From SIG351 sp045627045 (GTDB lineage Bacteria > Bacillota > Clostridia > HGM11327), in assembly GCA_045627045.1 (NCBI GenBank), contig JAZQMY010000033.1, forward strand, positions 59,827 through 123,826: a DNA stretch of 64,000 nucleotides. Reading direction: 5' to 3'. The position numbers and the translations under genes were made by a program. Positions 1-6,892 of the stretch are shown piece after piece. The first letter of the stretch is position 1. Each line of letters starts with the position of its first letter. The notes under the pieces are model-generated. The model saw nothing but the letters and a program-made list of their open reading frames with translations, had not been told where the DNA came from and ran no database searches.

Positions 1-846
1 AAAATAGAATGCCTTCTCATCGTCCCACATCTTGTTGTTGAGGTAGTCTGTGAGGTAAACAACTTCATCCTTGAGCTCTTTGATTCCGGGATCGTCTTCC
101 TTGCCGAGCTCCTTTGACATAGCGATGAGTACCTTTGCAGATATGATCTGCTGTGCGCAGGTATCAAGCCATACCATATGACCGTTGTGGAAGCTTGATT
201 CCTCATGAGGATTTCTCAGCTGATTGTCCATGCCGCAGCCGAGACCTGTGCTCCAGTAAGCGCCGTCTCTCCATGTGTGGTTCTCTTTGAGCCAGAGATG
301 ATATGCGAGAAGAGGATAAAATACCTTTGAAAGTCTGTCCTTGTCGCCTGTCTGGCAGTATGATTCCCATTCTGACCAGGGCATGATGTTCGGGCCTGTG
401 GAGGAAGGATCGTGTCTTGTGAAATGCTCACCATTCTGTGATTCGCAGATCTCACGGCAGATAAAGCCGTCATAATGCTGATGTGAATAAAGATTATCGA
501 GTGTTTTCTGAAAATTGAATACCTTTGAACCGTACTTGCCAAACATCACGATGAATGATGAATCCCACATGAAGAGGAATCCGTTGAATGCAGTATCAAT
601 GAAGTTTGAAACATATCCTGAGTCCTTTTCAGGTGTTCTGAGGTTTGAGAAAGCGATCTTCCATGCGTAGTTGTAGCAGTTGATCGCATCATCGTGGCCT
701 TCCCAGATCGGCTGGGGAAGCTTGTCCTTTGAATCTTCGTAGAGCGGAAGAGGTTCGTTTTCGGGCTCAATGCCTATAAAGGGATTGAGATCGTAGTATC
801 GTGACTTGATGTAGAACAAGTCGTTATTGACTTTGTAAAGTTCCAT
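1..846 (-). CDS. Glycoside hydrolase, MGH1/GH63-like (alpha/alpha)6 barrel, partial
   Basis: This is the N-terminal 282 codons of a gene that runs off the left edge. The ATG at 846 follows a GAAAGGA ribosome site. The protein is very rich in Trp, Tyr and His, as in (alpha/alpha)6-barrel glucosidases. It carries FMWDSSF and MPWSEWE, and a GCGMDNQLR stretch in which D207 matches the catalytic acid of the SGMDNSPR motif of GH63/MGH1-like enzymes. No signal peptide is visible, so it probably acts on imported oligosaccharides in the cytoplasm. It has its own promoter just downstream of the AraC regulator gene, which is the likely regulator. The family assignment is firm to clan level; the substrate is unknown, and the C-terminal catalytic base lies outside the window. 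Confidence 0.75.
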   Translation of the reverse strand, partial: MELYKVNNDLFYIKSRYYDLNPFIGIEPENEPLPLYEDSKDKLPQPIWEGHDDAINCYNYAWKIAFSNLRTPEKDSGYVSNFIDTAFNGFLFMWDSSFIVMFGKYGSKVFNFQKTLDNLYSHQHYDGFICREICESQNGEHFTRHDPSSTGPNIMPWSEWESYCQTGDKDRLSKVFYPLLAYHLWLKENHTWRDGAYWSTGLGCGMDNQLRNPHEESSFHNGHMVWLDTCAQQIISAKVLIAMSKELGKEDDPGIKELKDEVVYLTDYLNNKMWDDEKAFYF

Positions 847-875
847 AATAAAAAATCCTTTCAGTTATTATAAAA

Positions 876-904
876 AGTATAGCATATTTGCGTTCAGATG
901 TCAA
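876..904 (-). promoter_or_regulatory. Sigma-A promoter of the partial glycosidase gene
   Basis: On the minus strand TTGACA (899-904) is followed after 17 bp by TATACT (876-881). It lies between the araC-like gene and the glycosidase gene, so the glycosidase can be transcribed independently of its regulator. Confidence 0.75.
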
Positions 905-914
905 TAAGAATGAT

Positions 915-1745
915 TTATCGAAGGGTTCTGTATTGTACTGCGGTCATTCCTGTTTTCTTTTTGAAACATTTCATAAAATGAAGAGGATCCCTGTATCCAC
1001 AGAGATTTGCTATTCTTGAAACGGGATAGTCGGTATCGATCAGTAGCTCGCAGGCGTGCTGAAGCCTTGTGTCCTCAATGTAGCCGATAATCGTCATGCC
1101 TTCGCTTGCACGGAATATCCGGCAAATGTATGAATGGCTCAGATGCAGGATATCGCAGAGCATATCAACTGAAAAGTCCTGTGACGAGTAGTTGCTCTCG
1201 ATACACTCCTTGATGCTTCTGATGTAAAGCATTTTCTCGCTTTCATCTGATTCAATAGGATCGGCTTCAAGTGCAAGAATTTGCATAAACGTTGAGAGAA
1301 AGGAAAAAATACGGTTTGATTCCGTGTCGGGATCGGAAAATGACTTTTCAAGAAGCCCGAAAATTGTGTCGGGATGCTTCAGATCGTGGACCGGATTGTC
1401 GGCATCCAGATGGAGAAGCGGCATATACTGTGTCAATGATTCTGATGAGAATGAGAACCAAACGTATCTCCACGGGTCATTTTCTTCAGGAAAATAGCAG
1501 ATGGGAGTGTTGGCGGGTGTGAAAAACATCTGCCCGCCGTGAAGCTGATATTTCTTTCCGTTCAGAAGATAAGAGCCTTTTCCGGAGAAAATTATATGGA
1601 TAGTCCTGAATGGTTTTGATGTAAAAAGAGACATCGGCTTGATAGAATGGAAATCGTTGAAGCCGACGCAGTAAAGCCCTGTCATCTGTTTTTCCTTGAT
1701 GTTTGCCCTGACGATCAGGTCATGTCTTGTATCAAAATAGCTCAA
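915..1745 (-). CDS. AraC family transcriptional regulator
   Basis: The 276-aa protein has an N-terminal cupin-like sensor half (about residues 25-110) and a C-terminal pair of helix-turn-helix motifs (about residues 175-276) ending in the AraC signature GYRDPLHFMKCFKKKTG. Such regulators bind a sugar in the N-terminal half and activate carbohydrate genes. It sits between a glycosidase (same strand, downstream) and a divergent GH109-like oxidoreductase gene, so both are likely targets. Its own promoter is at 1796-1824. The sugar ligand cannot be read from the sequence. Confidence 0.9.
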   Translation of the reverse strand: MSYFDTRHDLIVRANIKEKQMTGLYCVGFNDFHSIKPMSLFTSKPFRTIHIIFSGKGSYLLNGKKYQLHGGQMFFTPANTPICYFPEENDPWRYVWFSFSSESLTQYMPLLHLDADNPVHDLKHPDTIFGLLEKSFSDPDTESNRIFSFLSTFMQILALEADPIESDESEKMLYIRSIKECIESNYSSQDFSVDMLCDILHLSHSYICRIFRASEGMTIIGYIEDTRLQHACELLIDTDYPVSRIANLCGYRDPLHFMKCFKKKTGMTAVQYRTLR

Positions 1746-1795
1746 ATTCCAATACTCCTTTTCATGTTAAACGGCAGTGTGTTTCTTTTATGTTA

Positions 1796-1824
1796 AGTAT
1801 AACTCTAATTTCCGCTTTTGTCAA
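1796..1824 (-). promoter_or_regulatory. Promoter of the araC-type gene
   Basis: TTGACA (1819-1824) and TATACT (1796-1801) on the minus strand are separated by 17 bp. It faces the regulator gene and lies in the divergent intergenic region shared with the oxidoreductase gene at 2000. Confidence 0.7.
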
Positions 1825-1859
1825 CACTATTGTTCAAAAAAAGACATAAAGAAGCAAAA

Positions 1860-1917
1860 AAATGATATAGCAATATTTCATTCAGAATGTTAAAATTATT
1901 ACTAATTGAAATGATAT
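1860..1917. promoter_or_regulatory. Candidate AraC operator: direct repeat pair
   Basis: The 9-mer AAATGATAT occurs at 1860-1868 and again at 1909-1917, in direct orientation, in the AT-rich divergent region between the regulator and the oxidoreductase gene. AraC proteins usually bind direct half-site repeats. The functional assignment is inference from position only. Confidence 0.3.
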
Positions 1918-1999
1918 CATGCGGATGTATGCATTCGTGTGAAATACGAAAAATTTACAGTATTTCCAACTGCTTTTGCAGATGTTGAAAGGGGAAACT

Positions 2000-3208
2000 A
2001 TGGAAAACAAACTTAAGATAGGTATTATCGGATGCGGCGGAAGAGGCAGAGGCAATCAGTTCTGCATTATGTCAATGGACGATATTGAAGTAGTTGCTTT
2101 GTGCGACCTTTATATCGACAAGTGCGAGCTCTGCGCAGACGATAACGAAAACCATTACGGCAAAGGACACCGTCCTTTTATCACAACAAATTACAAGGAA
2201 ATTCTTGCAATGCCTGAAATCGATGCAGTGATTATCTGCACGGCTTGGGAATCACATATACCGATAGCTATTGACTGCCTCAGAGCAGGCAAGCCTACTG
2301 CAATGGAAGTCGGCGGTGCTTATTCACTCAGCGATTGCTTTGATCTTGTCCGCACATGGGAAGAAACAAAGACTCCTTTCATGATGCTTGAGAACTGCTG
2401 CTTCGATAAGCTCGAGCTTCAGGTAACAGCAATGGTAAGAGCAGGTCTCTTCGGCGAAATCGTTCATTGTGCAGGCGCTTATGCTCATGACCTCAGAAGC
2501 GAAGTAGGAACAGGTAAGGAATGGAGACATTACCGCCTCAGAAACTACATCAACCGTAACTGCGAGAACTATCCTACTCACGAGCTCGGACCGATCGCAA
2601 AGCTCCTCGGCATCAACAGAGGAAACAGAATGGTATCCCTTGTATCCATGGCTTCAAAGGCAGCCGGCATGAAGGATTATGTCAAGAAGCACAAGGACAA
2701 TATCGATCCCGATCTCATCGATCTCGACTTTATGCAGGGCGACGTTGTAACAACTATCATCAAGTGTGCTCACGGCGAGACAATCGAGCTTCAGCTTGAT
2801 ACTTCACTCCCGAGAATTTACAACAGAAAGTTTACTGTTCATGGTACAAATGCTCTTTGCGAGAATAACAGAATCGTTCTTGACGGAGAGGAAGTTTTTC
2901 ATGATACAGAAGAATTCAACGAGTATCTCCCGGATTGCTGGGCAGGTATGACAGAAGAGGGCAGAAGACTCGGCCACGGCGGTATGGACGGCATCGAGTT
3001 CAGAATATTCTTTGACTGCGTAAGATCAGGCGAAGATATGCCTATCGACGTTTACGATTGCGCATCACTCATGTGCATCTCATGCCTCTCAGAAGCTTCT
3101 ATTGCTCAGGGCGGTATGCCGCAGGCAATCCCGGATTTCACACATGGCGCATGGCTTTACAGACCTCTCAAGGACGTTATTGACCTCCCGAAGCCGGAGA
3201 AGAAGTAA
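2000..3208 (+). CDS. Gfo/Idh/MocA family protein, GH109-like
   Basis: The chosen ATG at 2000 has a GAAAGGGG ribosome site; a TTG 24 bases upstream lacks one. The 402-aa protein starts with a Rossmann NAD motif (GIIGCGGRGRG). The usual dehydrogenase motif EKP is replaced by EVGG (E103). It also has LENCC, GAYAHDL and YPTHELGP (Y191, H194). These match the pattern of GH109 alpha-N-acetylgalactosaminidases, which cleave glycosides through transient NAD-dependent oxidation at C3 and elimination. It may therefore be a redox glycosidase rather than a simple dehydrogenase. It is divergent from an AraC regulator and probably controlled by it. Codon use suggests high expression. The substrate is unknown. 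Confidence 0.8.
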   Translation: MENKLKIGIIGCGGRGRGNQFCIMSMDDIEVVALCDLYIDKCELCADDNENHYGKGHRPFITTNYKEILAMPEIDAVIICTAWESHIPIAIDCLRAGKPTAMEVGGAYSLSDCFDLVRTWEETKTPFMMLENCCFDKLELQVTAMVRAGLFGEIVHCAGAYAHDLRSEVGTGKEWRHYRLRNYINRNCENYPTHELGPIAKLLGINRGNRMVSLVSMASKAAGMKDYVKKHKDNIDPDLIDLDFMQGDVVTTIIKCAHGETIELQLDTSLPRIYNRKFTVHGTNALCENNRIVLDGEEVFHDTEEFNEYLPDCWAGMTEEGRRLGHGGMDGIEFRIFFDCVRSGEDMPIDVYDCASLMCISCLSEASIAQGGMPQAIPDFTHGAWLYRPLKDVIDLPKPEKK

Positions 3209-3221
3209 TCTTAAAAAACAT

Positions 3222-3259
3222 AAACCGACAGACAGATGTTTTCTGTTTGCCGGTTTTTT
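3222..3259 (+). terminator. Rho-independent terminator of the GH109-like gene
   Basis: The arms AAACCG...CGGTTT enclose a further imperfect stem and are followed by six T residues on the plus strand. It begins 14 bases after the stop codon of the Gfo/Idh gene. Confidence 0.75.
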
Positions 3260-3271
3260 ATTATCTTGAAG

Positions 3272-3313
3272 AAAAACTGCCGGAGAAGAATCATATCCTT
3301 TCCGGCAGCTTTT
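3272..3313. terminator. Terminator of the Xre/DUF2975 operon, probably bidirectional
   Basis: A perfect 8-bp stem (CTGCCGGA at 3277-3284 with TCCGGCAG at 3301-3308) is flanked by A5 on the left and T5 on the right. It can end transcription from the minus-strand operon and back up the plus-strand terminator just before it. Confidence 0.75.
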
Positions 3314-3328
3314 TCAGTTTCGGTTTTG

Positions 3329-3565
3329 TTATATCTCTTTGTTGCTTTCAGGAGCTTCCTCCGGACTGTATTCAAGAATATCTCCGGGCTGGCAGTTGAG
3401 TGCCTCGCAGATTGCGACGAGAGTTGAAAAGCGTATCGCACTTATTTTGCCGGTTTTCATTTTGGATAAGTTGACATTGGCAACGCCGACCTTTTCCGAA
3501 AGCTCTTTGAGGCTTATCTTGCGGTCAGCCATCACACGGTCAAGTCGCAGAACGATTTTACCCAT
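3329..3565 (-). CDS. Small Xre/Cro-C1 family DNA-binding protein (YozG-like)
   Basis: This 78-aa protein is almost entirely one helix-turn-helix domain (about residues 8-65, core SLKELSEKVGVANVNLSKMKTG). Such short regulators are typically coupled to a DUF2975 membrane protein, as in the Bacillus yozG-yoaS pair, and that partner gene lies immediately upstream, 9 bases away. The operon promoter overlaps a perfect palindrome, so the protein is a strong candidate autorepressor. The signal sensed is not known. Confidence 0.85.
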   Translation of the reverse strand: MGKIVLRLDRVMADRKISLKELSEKVGVANVNLSKMKTGKISAIRFSTLVAICEALNCQPGDILEYSPEEAPESNKEI

Positions 3566-3574
3566 AGAAATACC

Positions 3575-4174
3575 TCACAATGTCTCGTCGGATTCACGCT
3601 GAAGGCTTTCACCGTATCCGAAAATGAGCGACAGGAAGAACAGCACGCCGAATACAACAAGGAAAGCCCCGTTGAATGAATAATGAAATGAAAAGTCACT
3701 TATCACTGCAGGATCAAGGAAGAGCGACGGATCGTATGCTTTGACAAGCGCAAATGAACTGCCGAGTCTGCTGAGCTCAAGAATTGCTCCGGCAACGAGA
3801 AATGTCCAGGAAAGCTTTCTGACCTTTGCCGATATGCCGTTTTCGAATGGCTTGCCCTCCTTCATTGGCTCTATGATAGAGCGGATCACACGGATGAGAT
3901 ACCATCCTGCTATGGATAATACGATAAAGTTGATAAGCTCAAAAATTATCCAAGCTCTGATGGAATGAAATTCCGGTATTGCATCCTGTGCAAAAATAAG
4001 CGTGATAGGCCCGAAGTCAATGCTTGAGGTGTCGGCAACGATCGCTTCGCCTGCTGCAAATGTCAGAATGATGAATACGCCCGATACGATTGCACAAACA
4101 AAAAGGACCTTCTGTATGATGCGAAGAATGGTGTCGACTGTGCCGGAGACACGGATGAGTCTGATGATGTTCAT
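3575..4174 (-). CDS. DUF2975 family membrane protein
   Basis: The 199-aa protein has four predicted membrane segments, at about residues 20-42, 70-98, 124-146 and 163-187, matching the DUF2975 family. Its function is unknown. Members are almost always paired with a small Xre regulator, as here, which suggests that the membrane protein modulates the regulator or is its main target. It is the first gene of a two-gene operon with a near-perfect promoter. The ATG at 4174 follows AAAGGAG. Confidence 0.8.
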   Translation of the reverse strand: MNIIRLIRVSGTVDTILRIIQKVLFVCAIVSGVFIILTFAAGEAIVADTSSIDFGPITLIFAQDAIPEFHSIRAWIIFELINFIVLSIAGWYLIRVIRSIIEPMKEGKPFENGISAKVRKLSWTFLVAGAILELSRLGSSFALVKAYDPSLFLDPAVISDFSFHYSFNGAFLVVFGVLFFLSLIFGYGESLQRESDETL

Positions 4175-4212
4175 AATGTTTTTCTCCTTTTATTTAAGTT
4201 AATCATACAATA

Positions 4213-4231
4213 ATTAACGTTTATCGTTAAT
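4213..4231. promoter_or_regulatory. Palindromic operator ATTAACG-N5-CGTTAAT
   Basis: A perfect 7-5-7 inverted repeat begins directly downstream of the -10 box of the DUF2975/xre promoter and covers the expected transcription start. A dimeric Xre protein bound there would block initiation. Autoregulation is inference. Confidence 0.6.
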
Positions 4232-4260
4232 ATTATATTACCGAAAGCCTTATTTGTCAA
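4232..4260 (-). promoter_or_regulatory. Consensus sigma-A promoter of the DUF2975-xre operon
   Basis: On the minus strand TTGACA (4255-4260), exactly 17 bp, and TATAAT (4232-4237) match the consensus at all twelve positions. Such a strong promoter for a small regulatory operon implies tight repression. Confidence 0.85.
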
Positions 4261-4273
4261 GTGCTTTTTCTGA

Positions 4274-4301
4274 AAAATAAAAAACGACCGTTGAGGTCGT
4301 C
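4274..4301 (-). terminator. Terminator downstream of bofA
   Basis: The stem ACGACC-N5-GGTCGT (4284-4300) is followed on the minus strand by TTTTTATTTTT. It ends the ylmC-bofA transcript. Confidence 0.75.
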
Positions 4302-4335
4302 TTTTATCGTCAGGGGTTTTTGAAATGACGTTGTA

Positions 4336-4515
4336 TCAGAAAATACAACTGCAAAGAACAACACACAGTGCTATTCCGGGTGCTCCCAGAAATAAAGCGG
4401 CAGCACCTGTCAGAATATTTACGGGAAGCACAAGCCCGCAGTCCATCATTGAGAGTATGAGCGACGTTCCCATACCGAGAAGAGCTCTTACACAGTATTT
4501 TATCAGTTTTTTCAT
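4336..4515 (-). CDS. BofA-like pro-sigma-K processing inhibitor family protein
   Basis: The 59-aa membrane protein has two hydrophobic segments and the BofA family core PVNILTGAAALFLGAPGIA. In Bacillus, BofA holds the SpoIVFB protease inactive during sporulation. The ATG at 4515 has GGAG 11 bases upstream; a GTG nine bases earlier lies too close to that site. It is short compared with the roughly 85-aa Bacillus protein because an N-terminal membrane segment is missing. It follows ylmC, another sporulation-associated gene, by 49 bases. The family is recognised; the exact role in this organism is inferred. Confidence 0.7.
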   Translation of the reverse strand: MKKLIKYCVRALLGMGTSLILSMMDCGLVLPVNILTGAAALFLGAPGIALCVVLCSCIF

Positions 4516-4564
4516 ATCCGGCACCGCTCCTTTTCAATGACATTATATTCTTGGGATGCGGCGC

Positions 4565-4801
4565 TTATTCCTCCGTTTCAACAAGTATCACATCATCACC
4601 TATCTTTTTGATGCTTTCCCACGGTATGTAGACATCCTGCTCGGCTTTTGCAAGAATGGAGAACCTTCCTCCTGAAACGGGTACTGCTATTCCGAGGATC
4701 CTTCCCGAACGCAGGTCAAGATCGTAATCCGAGATGCCTCCGAGACGTTTTCCTGTTCTGATGTTGATTACTTCCTTTTGCTTCAATTCCGAAGTGCGCA
4801 T
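4565..4801 (-). CDS. ylmC: YlmC/YmxH family sporulation protein (PRC barrel)
   Basis: The 78-aa protein is a single PRC-barrel-like domain with the family pattern ELKQKEVINIRTGKRLG near the N-terminus and IPWESIKKIGDDVILV near the end. YlmC/YmxH proteins are widespread in spore formers, and their molecular role is unresolved. AAAGGAG precedes the ATG. It is divergent from a polysaccharide deacetylase gene and heads a two-gene unit with the bofA-like gene. Confidence 0.85.
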   Translation of the reverse strand: MRTSELKQKEVINIRTGKRLGGISDYDLDLRSGRILGIAVPVSGGRFSILAKAEQDVYIPWESIKKIGDDVILVETEE

Positions 4802-4844
4802 ATTATATCTCCTTTTATTCTGTATTGCTACTTCATTTTATGCC

Positions 4845-4871
4845 ATAATCCGTCGCTGTGTTACATAAAAT
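4845..4871 (+). promoter_or_regulatory. Possible mother-cell sigma-E/K type promoter
   Basis: ATA (4845-4847, inside GCCATAAT), 16 bp and CATAAAAT (4864-4871) fit the ATA-N16-CATANNNT pattern of sporulation sigma-E/K promoters. It lies 31 bases before the deacetylase start. No sigma-A promoter is evident here. The call rests on pattern matching alone. Confidence 0.4.
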
Positions 4872-4901
4872 TAGTAGAAAACGTGAGAAAGGATGATGAT
4901 A

Positions 4902-5765
4902 ATGAAAAAAATCTGCTTTACGGAAGGCAAAATCATAGCTCTGGCGCTGATTGCCTCGCTGATACTGTGCGCGGCAGGAGAGTACATCAAAGATAACATT
5001 GTTCCTGCAACGAACGGGAGCGATGAAATATGCGTTCCGATAATTATGTATCACAGTGTGCTCGAATCTCCGAAGAAAAAGACAAAATACATAGTGACTC
5101 CGGCACAGCTTGATGAAGATCTGAGATGGCTTTATGAAAACGGCTACACAACAGTTGTGATGCAGGATATTATTGACTATGTTTATGAGGGGAAGGCTCT
5201 TCCGGAAAAGCCTGTTATGATAACATTTGACGACGGCTATTACAATAATCTGATTTATGCCGTGCCGCTCCTTGAAAAGTACGGCATGAAAGCCGTCATC
5301 TCCGTTGTTGGCAGCTTTTCGGATATGTTCAGCGAATCAAAGGATATGAATCCTTCCTATGCTCACCTGACATGGGATGACATAAGCGAGCTTGCGGCAT
5401 CGGGAACCGTGGAGTTCCAGAACCACTCCTACGGAATGCATTCCACAGAGCCGAGAAAAGGCGTATCGAAGCTGAAAACCGAATCTTCAGAGGAATATAA
5501 GGCGATTTTTTCTGCCGATGTTATGCAGAATCAGGAGAAACTCAGCAGATATTCCCACACCACGCCGACAACATATACCTACCCTTACGGATACAGCTCT
5601 GATGAGTCGGAGGAGGTCCTGAAGAGGCTCGGGTTTCTGGCAACGCTTTCGTGCTACGAAAAACTGAATTATATCACTCACGATTCTGATTGTCTGTATC
5701 TTTTGGGCAGATTCAACAGGGACAGCAGACTTTCGACTGCAAGCTTTATGGCAAAAATCAAGTGA
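4902..5765 (+). CDS. Polysaccharide deacetylase family protein (NodB domain)
   Basis: The ATG at 4902 is preferred over those at 4893 and 4896 because it gives proper spacing to GAGAAAGG. The protein has an N-terminal membrane anchor or signal (about residues 8-27) and a NodB homology domain with PIIMYHSV, the metal/catalytic motif TFDDGYYNN, FQNHSYGMH and a YPYG motif. Such enzymes remove N-acetyl groups from peptidoglycan or other glycans outside the membrane. Its position beside sporulation genes and a sigma-E-like promoter suggests a role in spore envelope modification, which is inferred. Confidence 0.85.
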   Translation: MKKICFTEGKIIALALIASLILCAAGEYIKDNIVPATNGSDEICVPIIMYHSVLESPKKKTKYIVTPAQLDEDLRWLYENGYTTVVMQDIIDYVYEGKALPEKPVMITFDDGYYNNLIYAVPLLEKYGMKAVISVVGSFSDMFSESKDMNPSYAHLTWDDISELAASGTVEFQNHSYGMHSTEPRKGVSKLKTESSEEYKAIFSADVMQNQEKLSRYSHTTPTTYTYPYGYSSDESEEVLKRLGFLATLSCYEKLNYITHDSDCLYLLGRFNRDSRLSTASFMAKIK

Positions 5766-5891
5766 CGGAATATAATGAAAACAGGAAGGGAGTGAGATGA
5801 AATACTGAAACTTTTAATAGAAAAAGAAGCGATTCCCGATCCTTCGGCGCTGGCTGATTCGTTTACGAAGGCGCTTTCTCTTCTGGGCTCG

Positions 5892-6686
5892 GTGAGCTAT
5901 GAAAACGAAAAATACATCCTGCTTACGACTGCGGCAATTCCGGAATCATTCAGCAGAAGACAAAGAAAAACAGTTCTGACCTCAATGGTCAATACGGTCG
6001 CTTCCACGCTTGCGAAGTACATCCTTTTCGGTATGCCTGAGGTGTATGTCAGGGAAGTGACGGAAATGGAGCTTGTCAAGGAAAATGCATTCCTTGACAG
6101 AAAACGTATATTTGAGGCGGTGAGAGAAACCGTGCTTTCGGATATCAGGCGTGATTTAAGAAGAAAAAAGAAAAACTGGTTTACAGTGCTTCGGAGGCGG
6201 ATTCTTGAGAATATGCTTGAAAGCCCTGTGTTTGCGGTGAGCTCTTTTATAAGGTTCAGAGTGCAGGACTTCAGGAAATATGTCTCTGTCCGGGCAAACT
6301 CTGCCGTTTCGGGAGTGAGGGAAGAGATAAAATATATGGAAACGATGGCAATGTTTCAGAGCATAGTTGACAGACAGAAGCCGAAATTCCACGAAATCAG
6401 GCTGATAGTGGAGAATGACAGATTCTGCCTTTGCAACAGCGACGGAGAGCCTCTTGACAGGGCGCTGATCATGTCCGAGAGCGCAGAAGGAATAAAGAAC
6501 GAAGACCTTCTTCTCGGAGTGCTGATAGCTGCCGCACCCGAGAGAATAACCGTGCAGGCGGAGGATGAATTCTTCAGGACAAATCTTTTTTCGACGCTGA
6601 CGAATATATTCGGAAGCAGGATTGCCGTTGAATATGCAAGAAGTGATAATAAAAGTTTCTTTTTGAAGGAAAAAGAACGCAAATAA
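5892..6686 (+). CDS. ytxC: Sporulation protein YtxC family, 5' end possibly frameshifted
   Basis: The C-terminal two thirds match the YtxC pattern: a basic middle region, FIRFRVQDFRKYV, then LLLGVLIAAAPERITV and an IFGSRIAVEYA ending. The function in sporulation is unknown. The GTG start at 5892 has no ribosome site. The same frame is open upstream to 5796 and encodes a plausible N-terminus (LKLLIEKEAIPDPSALADSF). A good site (AGGAAGGGAG, 5781-5791) with ATG at 5797 lies one base out of frame, so the true gene may begin near 5797 with a one-base deletion in an A run. It follows the deacetylase gene by about 30 bases and probably shares its transcript. Confidence 0.75.
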   Translation: MSYENEKYILLTTAAIPESFSRRQRKTVLTSMVNTVASTLAKYILFGMPEVYVREVTEMELVKENAFLDRKRIFEAVRETVLSDIRRDLRRKKKNWFTVLRRRILENMLESPVFAVSSFIRFRVQDFRKYVSVRANSAVSGVREEIKYMETMAMFQSIVDRQKPKFHEIRLIVENDRFCLCNSDGEPLDRALIMSESAEGIKNEDLLLGVLIAAAPERITVQAEDEFFRTNLFSTLTNIFGSRIAVEYARSDNKSFFLKEKERK

Positions 6687-6804
6687 ATAATAGCAGAAAT
6701 AGTCGGAATATGAATTGTATCGGCATTTTCATTGTAAAAGTTCGTATTTTGAGTATGAAAGAGCATTATTTTTAATAAATTTCTGAATTTTTATGATTTA
6801 CCTA

Positions 6805-6832
6805 TTGCATTTTTCTGAAAAAGTGATATAAT
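6805..6832 (+). promoter_or_regulatory. Promoter of the aminotransferase gene
   Basis: TTGCAT (6805-6810), 16 bp and TATAAT (6827-6832), 60 bases before the start codon. Confidence 0.65.
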
Positions 6833-6892
6833 ATCAAAATGCAAGGATTAATAATAAATTATGCAGATTTCAAATAGGAAAGGTCATTCATA

